Assembly: GCF_000620645.1 (NCBI RefSeq)
Contig: NZ_JIAV01000014.1
Span: 124,001 to 188,000, forward strand
DNA from: Nocardioides sp. URHA0032
Lineage (GTDB): Bacteria; Actinomycetota; Actinomycetes; Propionibacteriales; Nocardioidaceae
Length of the DNA: 64,000 nucleotides
Reading direction: 5' to 3'
In this document: positions 33,249-41,040 of the stretch, piece after piece
Layout of the letters: every line of letters begins with the position of its first letter
Numbering within the stretch: position 1 is the first letter of the stretch
Position numbers and translations under genes: made by a program
The notes under the pieces: generated by a model
Databases searched by the model: none
Seen by the model: the letters and a program-made list of their open reading frames with translations, nothing else
Told to the model about the DNA's origin: nothing

Positions 33249-35030
33249 ATGAGCAGCGGCGTCCAGCGTGCGACCTCCCGGTGGGAGTCGCAACGGAGTT
33301 TCGACGAGCTGGGGCGTCCGCTGCGGGACATCACGTTCTGCGTCGTCGACCTCGAGACGACCGGCGGGTCGGCCGAGGGCGGCGCGATGATCACCGAGAT
33401 CGGGGCGGTCAAGGTCCGCGGCGGCGAGGTGCTGGGCGAGTTCCAGACCCTCGTCAACCCCCGCACCGAGATCCCGGCGTTCATCGCGGTCCTGACCGGC
33501 ATCACCAACACCATGGTCTCCGATGCTCCGCCGATCGAGTCGGCGCTGCCGGCGTTCCTGGAGTTCGCGGTCGGGACCGTGCTCGTGGCCCACAACGCGC
33601 CGTTCGACGTCGGCTTCCTCAAGCACTTCGCCGAGCAGCAGGGCCGGCCGTGGCCGCGGTTCGAGGTCCTCGACACCGCCCGGCTCGCGCGCCGGGTCGT
33701 CACCCGCGACGACGCCCCGAACTGCAAGCTCTCGTCGCTGGCCAAGGCGTTCGGCTCACCCGTCACGCCCAACCACCGCGCGCTCGAGGACGCCCGCGCC
33801 ACCGTGCACGTGCTGCACGGGATGATGGAGCGCCTCGGCGGGCTCGGCGTGCACACGCTCGAGGAGCTCCAGACGTTCTCCTCGCGGGTCACCGCCGCCC
33901 AGCGCCGCAAGCGGCACCTGGCCGAGGGGCTGCCGCACGCTCCTGGTGTCTACCTGTTCCGCGACGAGCGCGCCCGGGTCCTGTACGTCGGCACCTCGCG
34001 CGACCTGCGCACCCGGGTCCGCTCCTACTTCACCGCCTCGGAGACCCGGTCCCGGATGGGCGAGATGGTCAACATCGCCAGCCGCGTCGACGGCATCGAG
34101 TGCGCGACCGCCCTCGAGGCCGAGGTGCGCGAGCTGCGGCTGATCGCGGAGCACAAGCCGCGCTACAACCGGCGCTCGCGGTTCCCCGAGAAGGTGCACT
34201 TCATCAAGCTCACCCGGGAGCCCTGGCCACGGCTGTCGCTGGTGCGCCGGGTGCTCGACGACGACGCCGACTACCTCGGCCCGTTCGCGTCGAAGAAGAC
34301 CGCCGAGAAGTGCCTGGCCGCGCTGCACGACACCTTCCCGGTCCGGCAGTGCTCCGACCGGCTGCCGCGCGACCCGTCGCGGGCCCCTTGCGTGCTCGCC
34401 GAGATGGGCCGTTGCCTGTCGCCGTGTGACGGCAGCGTCGACGACACGACGTACGCCGCGGTCGTCCGCCAGCTGCGCGACTCCCTGCTCCGCCGCCCCG
34501 ACGAGGTGGTCGACGCGATCAACCACCGGATGGCCGCCCTTGCTGCCGACGAGCGGTTCGAGGAGGCCGGCATCCACCGCGACCGGCTCTCCGCCTTCGT
34601 CCGGGCGGCCGCCCGGACCCAGCGCCTGACCGCCCTCACCCGCTGCCCCGAGGTGGTGGCCGCTCGGCGCGAGGACGACGGGAGGTGGGCGGTCCACGTG
34701 GTCCGCTACGGCCGGCTCGCCGCCGCCGGCGTGATCCCGGCGGGCGCGGACGCGCCCTCCTACGTCACCACGCTCCGGCTCTCCGCGGAGACCGTCTCCC
34801 CCGCGCCCGGGCCGACGCCAGCGGCGACGGCCGAGGAGACCGAGAAGGTGCTGCGCTGGCTCGAGTCCCCCGGCATCCGCCTGGTCGACGTCGACGGCGA
34901 GTGGACCTGCCCGGTCGCGGGCGCCACCCGCCACCTCGCCGTCCACGACGCGGTCAACCAGTCCCGGCTGTCCCTGGTGCCGTTCGCGGAGCGCCGCGGC
35001 CTCACGACGGTGCACCAGCCGGCGCGCTGA
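33249..35030 (+). CDS. DEDD 3'-5' exonuclease fused to a UvrC-like GIY-YIG nuclease domain
   Basis: 593 residues. Residues ~25-195 are a DnaQ-like exonuclease: CVVDLETTGG (DxE), AHNAPFDVGFLKH and NHRALEDARAT (the last DEDD Asp). Near 230-310 a GIY-YIG domain begins APGVYLFRDERARVLYVGTS, then a UvrC-like Cys-containing part (APCVLAEMGRCLSPCDG) and a UvrB/C-like segment (AALAADERFEEAGIHRDRL). It matches the Rv2191 type. Expected role is DNA repair or end processing. The ATG is set by the -10 box and by similarity; the frame is open for 1.7 kb upstream only because of GC-rich codon structure. Confidence 0.92.
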   Translation: MSSGVQRATSRWESQRSFDELGRPLRDITFCVVDLETTGGSAEGGAMITEIGAVKVRGGEVLGEFQTLVNPRTEIPAFIAVLTGITNTMVSDAPPIESALPAFLEFAVGTVLVAHNAPFDVGFLKHFAEQQGRPWPRFEVLDTARLARRVVTRDDAPNCKLSSLAKAFGSPVTPNHRALEDARATVHVLHGMMERLGGLGVHTLEELQTFSSRVTAAQRRKRHLAEGLPHAPGVYLFRDERARVLYVGTSRDLRTRVRSYFTASETRSRMGEMVNIASRVDGIECATALEAEVRELRLIAEHKPRYNRRSRFPEKVHFIKLTREPWPRLSLVRRVLDDDADYLGPFASKKTAEKCLAALHDTFPVRQCSDRLPRDPSRAPCVLAEMGRCLSPCDGSVDDTTYAAVVRQLRDSLLRRPDEVVDAINHRMAALAADERFEEAGIHRDRLSAFVRAAARTQRLTALTRCPEVVAARREDDGRWAVHVVRYGRLAAAGVIPAGADAPSYVTTLRLSAETVSPAPGPTPAATAEETEKVLRWLESPGIRLVDVDGEWTCPVAGATRHLAVHDAVNQSRLSLVPFAERRGLTTVHQPAR

Positions 35031-35035
35031 CGGGC

Positions 35036-35041
35036 TAGGGT
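35036..35041 (+). promoter_or_regulatory. -10 box of a probable leaderless promoter
   Basis: TAGGGT ends 7 bases before GTG 35049, right after the nuclease stop. Confidence 0.45.
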
Positions 35042-35048
35042 CCGTCCT

Positions 35049-35327
35049 GTGATCACCGCCATCGTCTTCGTCAAGGCAGACGTCGCCCGGATCCCCGAGG
35101 TGGCCGAGCAGATCGCCGCCCTCGACGGCGTCAGCGAGGTCTACTCCGTGACGGGGCAGATCGACCTGATCGCGCTGGTCCGGGTCCGCGCGCACGAGGA
35201 CGTCGCCAGCGTCGTCGCCGACAAGCTGAACAAGGTGCCCGGCGTCAACGCCACCGAGACCCACATCGCGTTCCGCACCTACTCGCGCCACGACCTCGAG
35301 TCGGCGTTCTCCCTCGGCCTGGACTAG
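35049..35327 (+). CDS. stand-alone Lrp/AsnC ligand-binding (RAM) domain protein
   Basis: 92 residues: only the AsnC-type effector domain, with no helix-turn-helix. AIVFVKADVARIPEVAEQIA, VSEVYSVTGQIDLIALVRVR and KVPGVNATETHIAFRTYS give the ferredoxin-like fold with the G-Q-I-D loop that in Lrp relatives binds amino acids between subunits. Such proteins form decamers or dimers and may sense amino acids or modulate Lrp-like regulators. It lies between the DEDD nuclease and the YgjV-like gene, three bases before the latter. Confidence 0.9.
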   Translation: MITAIVFVKADVARIPEVAEQIAALDGVSEVYSVTGQIDLIALVRVRAHEDVASVVADKLNKVPGVNATETHIAFRTYSRHDLESAFSLGLD

Positions 35328-35330
35328 CCC

Positions 35331-35936
35331 ATGGACTGGCTCGACATCGTCGGGTGGGCCGGCAGCGCGCTGCTGGTCTTCTCGCTCCTCCAGGCGCGCG
35401 TGCTGCGCTTCCGGGTGCTGAACACGATCGCCTGCTGCGTGCTGGTGTTCTTCAACGCGTTGATCGGCGTCTGGCCGATGGTCGCGATGAACATCGTGCT
35501 CGCCGCGATCAACCTCTGGTTCATCGCGCAGCTGCAGCGGCAGCGCCACGACGAGGCGGCGTTCGATGTGCTGCGGGTGGGCACCGGCGACGACTACCTG
35601 CGGCACGTGCTCACCATGCACGGCGAGGACATCCGCCAGCACCAGCCCGACTTCACCGCGCCGCAGCCCGACGAGGGCGCCTTCATCGTGATGAAGGGTG
35701 ACGAGACCGTCGGCGTGGTGGTCGTGCACCGCGACGGCGACGTGGCCCGGGTGGTGCTCGACTACGTGACGCCGAAGTACCGCGACTTCACCCCGGGCGA
35801 GTTCGTCTGGCGGCGCAGCGGCCTGCTCAACGGGCTCGGCTTCACCCGGGTGGAGACCTCACCGACGATGGTCGGCGCCTACTACGACAAGGTCGGCTTC
35901 CGCAGCAGCGGCTCGGCGTACGTGCTCGACCTCTGA
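35331..35936 (+). CDS. YgjV-like membrane domain fused to an acetyltransferase-like domain
   Basis: 201 residues. Residues 1-70 carry two or three membrane helices in the YgjV pattern (VGWAGSALLVFSLLQARVLR, FNALIGVWPMVAMNIVLAAI). Residues ~85-201 look like a GNAT-type fold: FIVMKGDETVGVVVVHRDGD, then VVLDYVTPKYRDFTPGEFVW and the C-terminal VGAYYDKVGFRSSGSAYVLD, which matches the GNAT motif around the final beta-alpha-beta unit. A clear acetyl-CoA loop is not evident. The fusion suggests a membrane-tethered modifying or sensing protein; its function is unknown. It is downstream of the AsnC-like gene and probably co-transcribed. Confidence 0.78.
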   Translation: MDWLDIVGWAGSALLVFSLLQARVLRFRVLNTIACCVLVFFNALIGVWPMVAMNIVLAAINLWFIAQLQRQRHDEAAFDVLRVGTGDDYLRHVLTMHGEDIRQHQPDFTAPQPDEGAFIVMKGDETVGVVVVHRDGDVARVVLDYVTPKYRDFTPGEFVWRRSGLLNGLGFTRVETSPTMVGAYYDKVGFRSSGSAYVLDL

Positions 35937-35946
35937 CGGCGACCGG

Positions 35947-36972
35947 CTAGGCCGAGGTCGCGGCGACCCAGCGGTCCAGCGTCGCCCGGGCCGCGCCGGA
36001 GTCGACCGCCTCGCGGGCCCGCTCGAGCCCGGCCGCCAGCGCCTCGTCCGGGTCGGCGCCCGGCGCCTCGTGGACGGCGAGGGCGGCCCCGGCGTTGAGC
36101 AGCACGGCGTCGCGCACCGGTCCCTGTTCACCGTCGACCAGCCGGCGTACGACCTCGGCGTTGTGGGCCGCGTCGCCGCCCCGGAGCCCCTCGGCGGTGC
36201 CGCGCGGGATGCCGTGCGCGGCCGCGTCGACCGTCGTCTCGCTGACCTCGCCGGCGTGCACGCGCCACAGCCGGGAGGTCGTCGTGGTGGTCAGCTCGTC
36301 CAGTCCGTCGTCGCCCCGGAACACCCAGGCGTCGACGCCGCGGCGGGCGAAGACGCCGGCCATCACCGGCGCGACCCGAGCGTCGGCGCAGCCGATCGCC
36401 TGGGCGGCCGGCCGGGTCGGGTTGGTCAGCGGCCCGAGCAGGTTGAACGACGTGGCGATGCCCAGCTCACGGCGGGGCACCGCGGCGTGCCGCATCGCCG
36501 GGTGGAACGCGGCCGAGAAGCAGAAGGTGATGCCGGCCTCCTCGGCCACCTCGGCGACCCGGTCCACGGGCAGGTCCAGCCGGATGCCGAGCTGCTCGAG
36601 CACGTCGGCGGACCCGGACTGCGACGAGGCCGACCGGTTGCCGTGCTTGGCGACCTTGGCGCCCGCCCCGGCCGCGACGATCGCGGCCATCGTGGAGATG
36701 TTCACCGACATCGACCGGTCGCCACCGGTGCCGACGACGTCGAGGAGCCGGCCGGGCACCTCGATCGGGTTGGCGCGGGCCAGCATCGCGGCGGCCAGCC
36801 CGGTGACCTCCTCGGAGGTCTCGCCCTTGGCGCGCAGCGCGACCGCGAAGCCGGCGATCTGCGACGGCGTCGCCTCGCCGGCGAGGATCTCGCCCATCGC
36901 CCACGCGGCCTGCGCCGCGCTGAGGTCCGAGCCGCCGACCAGCGCCGTGAGGACCTCGGGCCAGCTGCTCAC
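35947..36972 (-). CDS. trpD: anthranilate phosphoribosyltransferase
   Basis: 341 residues. The PRPP-binding motif [39 protein letters not shown] (anthranilate/metal region), and [20 protein letters not shown] are intact. It transfers the phosphoribosyl group to anthranilate in tryptophan synthesis (cytoplasm, dimer). Only trpD of the pathway is present here, as in the Rv2192c position of mycobacteria beside ctaE-qcr. GTG 36972 overlaps the stop of the upstream receiver-like gene (GTGA); the open frame extends 51 codons further but lies inside that gene. Confidence 0.94.
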   Translation of the reverse strand: MSSWPEVLTALVGGSDLSAAQAAWAMGEILAGEATPSQIAGFAVALRAKGETSEEVTGLAAAMLARANPIEVPGRLLDVVGTGGDRSMSVNISTMAAIVAAGAGAKVAKHGNRSASSQSGSADVLEQLGIRLDLPVDRVAEVAEEAGITFCFSAAFHPAMRHAAVPRRELGIATSFNLLGPLTNPTRPAAQAIGCADARVAPVMAGVFARRGVDAWVFRGDDGLDELTTTTTSRLWRVHAGEVSETTVDAAAHGIPRGTAEGLRGGDAAHNAEVVRRLVDGEQGPVRDAVLLNAGAALAVHEAPGADPDEALAAGLERAREAVDSGAARATLDRWVAATSA

Positions 36973-37388
36973 GTGCTGGCGGGGACGCGTGACTTCAGCA
37001 GCGAGACGACCGTGTCGGCGAGCTGGATCGGGTCCAGCGGGTGCGGTACGGCGGCCTCGGCGCGGGACCAGGTCGCCAACCAGGCGTCCTGCGGCCGGCC
37101 GGTCAGCACCACCACCGGCGGGCACTGGTAGATCTCGTCCTTGAGCTGCTTGGCGATGCCCATCCCGCCCGCCGGGACCGCCTCGCCGTCCAGGATGGCG
37201 AGGTCGATGGTGCCGGCGTCCATGTTCGAGATCACGACCGGCTCGGTCGCGACCTCGACGTACTGGAGCTCGGGCAGGTCGGGGTGCGGGCGGCGGCCCA
37301 GGGCCAGGATGACCTGCTGGCGGGTGTTCACGTCGTCGCTGTAGACGAGCACCCGCAGGGGCTCGCGCCGGGAGGTCGAGTCGCTCAC
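36969..37388 (-). CDS. degenerate receiver-domain protein
   Basis: 139 residues. It has the receiver layout: [20 protein letters not shown] (acidic pair), [17 protein letters not shown] with Asp at the acceptor position, and [12 protein letters not shown] (Thr). The invariant Lys near the end is replaced: AAVPHPLDP instead of the usual KP. Without this Lys phosphorylation would probably be impaired, so it may act as a constant-conformation or ligand-sensing pseudo-receiver. It overlaps trpD by four bases. A TAnnnT box ends seven bases before its GTG. Confidence 0.85.
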   Translation of the reverse strand: MSDSTSRREPLRVLVYSDDVNTRQQVILALGRRPHPDLPELQYVEVATEPVVISNMDAGTIDLAILDGEAVPAGGMGIAKQLKDEIYQCPPVVVLTGRPQDAWLATWSRAEAAVPHPLDPIQLADTVVSLLKSRVPAST

Positions 37389-37395
37389 GGCCGCG

Positions 37396-37401
37396 ATGCT
37401 A
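37396..37401 (-). promoter_or_regulatory. -10 box of a probable leaderless promoter
   Basis: TAGCAT on the minus strand, 7 bases before GTG 37388 of the receiver-like gene. Confidence 0.45.
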
Positions 37402-38352
37402 CTAGTCGGCGTCGGCGGCGCGCTGGGACGCCGCCCGTTCCCGCGCCTCGAGCAGGTCCAGGCGCCGGTCCTCCCGCTTGGCCTCCTGGAGCGAGGACCG
37501 CACCCACTGGGTGAACAGCACCCCGAACAGCGCCAGGGCGACCAGGTCGCCGGACCCCCACAGCAGGCCCCCGGCCAGGTGCTGGTCGTCGAGCGGGTCG
37601 GGCAGCCAGGCGCCCATCGGGCCGTGGTGCAGGTTCGGGTACCAGTCGCCGCCGATCAGCGTCTCCTCCCCCATGATCGTCACGCCGAGGAAGGCGTGGA
37701 ACGGCAGCGTCAGCACCACCAGCAGCATCCGGAAGGGGTAGGCGACCTTCCCGGGCACCGGGTCGATGCCGATGATCGGCCAGAAGAACAGGCAGCCGAC
37801 CAGCACCAGGTGCAGGTGCATCACCTCGTGGAGGTACGCCGAGTGCAGCGTGGCGGTGTACCAGCCCGAGAAGTAGAGCGCCCAGGGCGAGGTCACGTAC
37901 AGCAGCAGCGTCAGCGGCGGGAAGGACAGCACCTTCGCGACCCGCGAGTGCAGCACGGCGAGCAGCCAGCGTCGCGGCCGCGGCGGCAGGGTGCGCAGCG
38001 CGAGCGTCACCGGCGCGCCGAGGGCGAGGGCCATCGGCACCAGCATCGACAGGATCATGTGCTGGACCATGTGCACGCTCAGCAGCGTGGTGTCGTAGGT
38101 GCCCAGCCCCGATGCGGTCGCGAAGTAGAACAGCCCCATCCCGGCCGGCACGAACGCGACGGTCCGGCCCACCGGCCAGCGGTCGCCGCGCCGCCGCAGC
38201 AAGGACGCGCCGTACAGGTAGAGGCCGGCCACCCAGACGGTCAGCACGAAGGGCACCGGCTCGAGCGACCAGCCGGTGAAGACGGTGCCGAGGGTGAAGC
38301 GGGGAAGGTCACCGGTGGCCGTCAGCAGGGCCCCGGACAGGGGTTGGAGCAC
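37402..38352 (-). CDS. ctaG: caa3-type cytochrome c oxidase assembly factor CtaG
   Basis: 316 residues with about seven membrane segments. YDTTLLSVHMVQHMILSMLV and LHEVMHLHLVLVGCLFFWPI carry the conserved His residues of the caa3_CtaG family; PFHAFLGVTIMGEETLIGGD follows. Proposed to help insert copper into cytochrome oxidase. The C-terminal 30 residues are charged. The start GTG 38352 was chosen from the -10 box TAAAGT seven bases upstream and from the family N-terminus; the open frame continues to 38766 inside ctaE. Confidence 0.88.
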   Translation of the reverse strand: MLQPLSGALLTATGDLPRFTLGTVFTGWSLEPVPFVLTVWVAGLYLYGASLLRRRGDRWPVGRTVAFVPAGMGLFYFATASGLGTYDTTLLSVHMVQHMILSMLVPMALALGAPVTLALRTLPPRPRRWLLAVLHSRVAKVLSFPPLTLLLYVTSPWALYFSGWYTATLHSAYLHEVMHLHLVLVGCLFFWPIIGIDPVPGKVAYPFRMLLVVLTLPFHAFLGVTIMGEETLIGGDWYPNLHHGPMGAWLPDPLDDQHLAGGLLWGSGDLVALALFGVLFTQWVRSSLQEAKREDRRLDLLEARERAASQRAADAD

Positions 38353-38425
38353 GGTGTGAACTTTATGACCTCGAAACACGGGGGGCCGGGGTGCCCTCGG
38401 GAAGCGGTCACGACATAATGAACGG
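38353..38425. promoter_or_regulatory. divergent leaderless promoter pair ctaG / ctaE
   Basis: 73 bases between the two start codons. On the minus strand TAAAGT (38360-38365) ends 7 bases before GTG 38352; on the plus strand CATAAT (38414-38419) ends 6 bases before GTG 38426. Neither gene has a Shine-Dalgarno sequence. Back-to-back promoters would let one bound factor control both oxidase assembly and oxidase subunit III. Confidence 0.5.
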
Positions 38426-39064
38426 GTGGCGACAGCAACCGCGATTCCGGCATCCCGACTGCACGGGCACCACGACCGACCGAGCATGGTCAGCGTCGGG
38501 ACGATCATCTGGCTCTCCAGCGAGCTGATGTTCTTCGCGGCGCTGTTCGCGTCGTACTTCACCATCCGCGCCGTCAGCCCCGACCTCTGGGCCAAGAACA
38601 CCGCGATCCTGAACGTCCCGTTCGCCTCGGTGAACACCACGATCCTGGTGCTGTCCTCGCTCACCTGCCAGCTCGGTGTCTTCGCCGCCGAGCGCGGCCA
38701 GGTCGGCCGCACCGGCTCGGTCCTCAAGGTCAAGGGCTGGGGCCTGCGCGAGTGGTTCGTGCTCACCTACATCATGGGCGCGGTCTTCATCGCCGGCCAG
38801 GCCACCGAGTACGCCTCCCTGGTCCGCGAGGGCGTCACGATCCAGGACTCGGCGTACGGCACGATGTTCTACCTGACCACCGGGTTCCACGGCCTGCACG
38901 TGACCGGCGGCCTGATCGCCTTCCTCTTCGTTCTCGGCCGCACGTTCGTGGCGCGCAAGTTCACCCACGAGCAGGCGGTCAGCGCGATCGTCGTCTCCTA
39001 CTACTGGCACTTCGTCGACGTGGTGTGGATCGGCCTGTTCGCGACCATCTACCTCGTCCAGTAG
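38426..39064 (+). CDS. ctaE: cytochrome c oxidase subunit III
   Basis: 212 residues, five membrane helices. [57 protein letters not shown] and [20 protein letters not shown] match subunit III of haem-copper oxidases. Part of the aa3 oxidase that forms a supercomplex with the bc1 genes just downstream. The short form, starting at the second of the seven family helices, is typical of actinomycetes. Confidence 0.95.
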   Translation: MATATAIPASRLHGHHDRPSMVSVGTIIWLSSELMFFAALFASYFTIRAVSPDLWAKNTAILNVPFASVNTTILVLSSLTCQLGVFAAERGQVGRTGSVLKVKGWGLREWFVLTYIMGAVFIAGQATEYASLVREGVTIQDSAYGTMFYLTTGFHGLHVTGGLIAFLFVLGRTFVARKFTHEQAVSAIVVSYYWHFVDVVWIGLFATIYLVQ

Positions 39065-39101
39065 TCCCCACCGCCGCACGACTGAATCGCAAGGACTTGA
39101 T

Positions 39102-39971
39102 GTGCGTCTCCTGAACCGATCCGCAGGTCGCCTCTCCCGGCACCGCCGTGGTCCCCTGGCGGGCCTCGTCGTCCTCCTGCTGGGGCTGCTGATGACCGGT
39201 GGCCTGTACGCCGCCTTCTCCCCCGCGTCCGCGGACGAGACCGCCTCCAGCGCGGACCAGATCGCGAAGGGCCGTGAGCTGTTCCTGGTGAGCTGCTCGT
39301 TCTGCCACGGGCAGAACGGCGAGGGCGTCCGCAGCGAGGACGGCAACCAGATCGGCCCGTCCCTGGTCGGGGTCGGCGCCGCCGCGGTCGACTTCCAGGT
39401 CGGCACCGGTCGGATGCCGTTGGCCCAGCCGGGCGCGCAGGCACAGGAGAAGCCGCCGACCTTCGACGACGACGAGGTCGCCGCGCTCGCGGCGTACGTC
39501 GCCTCGCTGGGCCCCGGCCCGGCCGTCCCCGACGAGGGCGACTACAGCCTGGCGGGGATGTCCGACGAGGAGCGCCAGGCCGCGATCACCCGCGGCGGCC
39601 AGATCTTCCTGACGAACTGCACCGCCTGCCACAACTTCGAGGGCTCGGGCGGGGCCATGCCGCGTGGCGGCTACGCCCCGCGGATCCGCGGCGTGGAGCC
39701 GCGCTACATCTACGAGGCGCTCCTGACCGGCCCTCAGAACATGCCGAACTTCTCCAACGGCAACCTCTCGCCCGACGAGAAGCGCGACGTGATCGCCTAC
39801 CTGGGCTCGCTGGAGGAGATGCCGAACTACGGCGGCTTCGGCCTCGGCGGCCTCGGCCCCGTTCCGGAGGGCCTCGCGGCCTGGATCGGCGGCATCGGCA
39901 TCTGTGTCGGGTTCGCGGTCTGGATCGCGGCCCACACGACCCGTTCGAACAAGAAGAAGGTGGAGGCGTGA
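39102..39971 (+). CDS. qcrC: menaquinol-cytochrome c reductase dihaem cytochrome c subunit
   Basis: 289 residues. N-terminal membrane anchor (PLAGLVVLLLGLLMTGGLYA), two c-type haem sites CSFCH (Cys ~65) and CTACH (Cys ~173), and a C-terminal membrane helix (AAWIGGIGICVGFAVWIAAH). In actinomycetes this dihaem subunit passes electrons from the Rieske protein straight to the aa3 oxidase, replacing a soluble cytochrome c. AAGGA lies 6 bases before GTG 39102. The stop overlaps qcrA (GTGA). Confidence 0.95.
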   Translation: MRLLNRSAGRLSRHRRGPLAGLVVLLLGLLMTGGLYAAFSPASADETASSADQIAKGRELFLVSCSFCHGQNGEGVRSEDGNQIGPSLVGVGAAAVDFQVGTGRMPLAQPGAQAQEKPPTFDDDEVAALAAYVASLGPGPAVPDEGDYSLAGMSDEERQAAITRGGQIFLTNCTACHNFEGSGGAMPRGGYAPRIRGVEPRYIYEALLTGPQNMPNFSNGNLSPDEKRDVIAYLGSLEEMPNYGGFGLGGLGPVPEGLAAWIGGIGICVGFAVWIAAHTTRSNKKKVEA

Positions 39972-41038
39972 GCGACGACGCCCACGAGCTCGACACTGTC
40001 CCCGACGCGACAGTGACGGACGACCTGTACGCGAACCCGGGCCTGGCCGAGCACCACTGGCGGCCGACCGACGTCGACCCGAAGATGGAGAAGCGCGCCG
40101 AGCGCCAGGTCGCGACCCTGTTCGGCCTCTCCACGATCTGCACGATCCTGTTCGTGGTCTCCTACTTCACCGTCGACAAGACCGACACCTTCGCCGGCCT
40201 CGGCGCGCAGAACCTCACCCTCGGCCTGACCCTGGCGGGTGCGCTGCTCTTCATCGGCATCGGCGTCATCCAGTGGGCCCGCAAGCTGATGGCCGACCTC
40301 GAGATCGTCGAGAGCCGGCACCCGGCCTCGTCCTCCGAGGCGGACCGCGCGGCCACCCTCGAGTCCCTCGACCAGGGCATCGCGGAGTCCGGCATCGGGC
40401 GGCGCCCGCTGGTGCGCAACTCGCTGCTCGGCGCGGTCGGCCTCGTCGGCGTGACGGCAGTCGTCCCGCTGTGGGACCTCGGCCCGACCAACGCCAAGGT
40501 CACCAAGGAGCAGCCTTACCCCGGCGCCGGCCTCGAGAACACGATCTGGGCCCCCGGCATGCGCGTCGTACGCGACGTCGTCGGCACCCCGATCCGGCCG
40601 GGCGACCTGCAGATCGGCGACCTCGTGAACGCCGAGCCCGAGGGCCTGTTCAACGGCGGCCCCGACGGCGAGCCGCTGGAGGGCGTCGCGCTCCAGGTCG
40701 GCAAGTCCAAGGGCGCGGTCGTCGTCGTCCGGATGGAGCCCGAGGAGATCATCCCGGGCAAGGGCCGCGAGAACTGGTCGGTCGACGGCATCATCTGCTA
40801 CTCCAAGATCTGCACGCACGTGGGCTGCCCGATCTCGCTATACGAGCGGACCACCCACCACCTGCTGTGCCCCTGTCACCAGTCGACCTTCGACCTGGCC
40901 GACTCGGCCCGGGTCGTGTTCGGCCCGGCCGCGCGGCCGCTGCCGCAGCTGCCGCTCCAGGTCGACGCCGACGGCTACCTCGTGGCGCAGCGGGACTTCG
41001 ATGAACCGGTCGGACCGAGCTTCTGGGAGCGTGGCTGA
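39968..41038 (+). CDS. qcrA: Rieske iron-sulfur subunit of the menaquinol reductase
   Basis: 356 residues. Three membrane segments in the N-terminal 200 residues (for example LFGLSTICTILFVVSYFTVD and LTLGLTLAGALLFIGIGVI), as in other actinobacterial QcrA proteins. The [2Fe-2S] ligands lie in CTHVGC (~282) and CPCHQS. It takes electrons from menaquinol and passes them to cytochrome c1. Overlaps qcrC by four bases and ends two bases before qcrB. Confidence 0.95.
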   Translation: MSDDAHELDTVPDATVTDDLYANPGLAEHHWRPTDVDPKMEKRAERQVATLFGLSTICTILFVVSYFTVDKTDTFAGLGAQNLTLGLTLAGALLFIGIGVIQWARKLMADLEIVESRHPASSSEADRAATLESLDQGIAESGIGRRPLVRNSLLGAVGLVGVTAVVPLWDLGPTNAKVTKEQPYPGAGLENTIWAPGMRVVRDVVGTPIRPGDLQIGDLVNAEPEGLFNGGPDGEPLEGVALQVGKSKGAVVVVRMEPEEIIPGKGRENWSVDGIICYSKICTHVGCPISLYERTTHHLLCPCHQSTFDLADSARVVFGPAARPLPQLPLQVDADGYLVAQRDFDEPVGPSFWERG

Positions 41039-41040
41039 AC

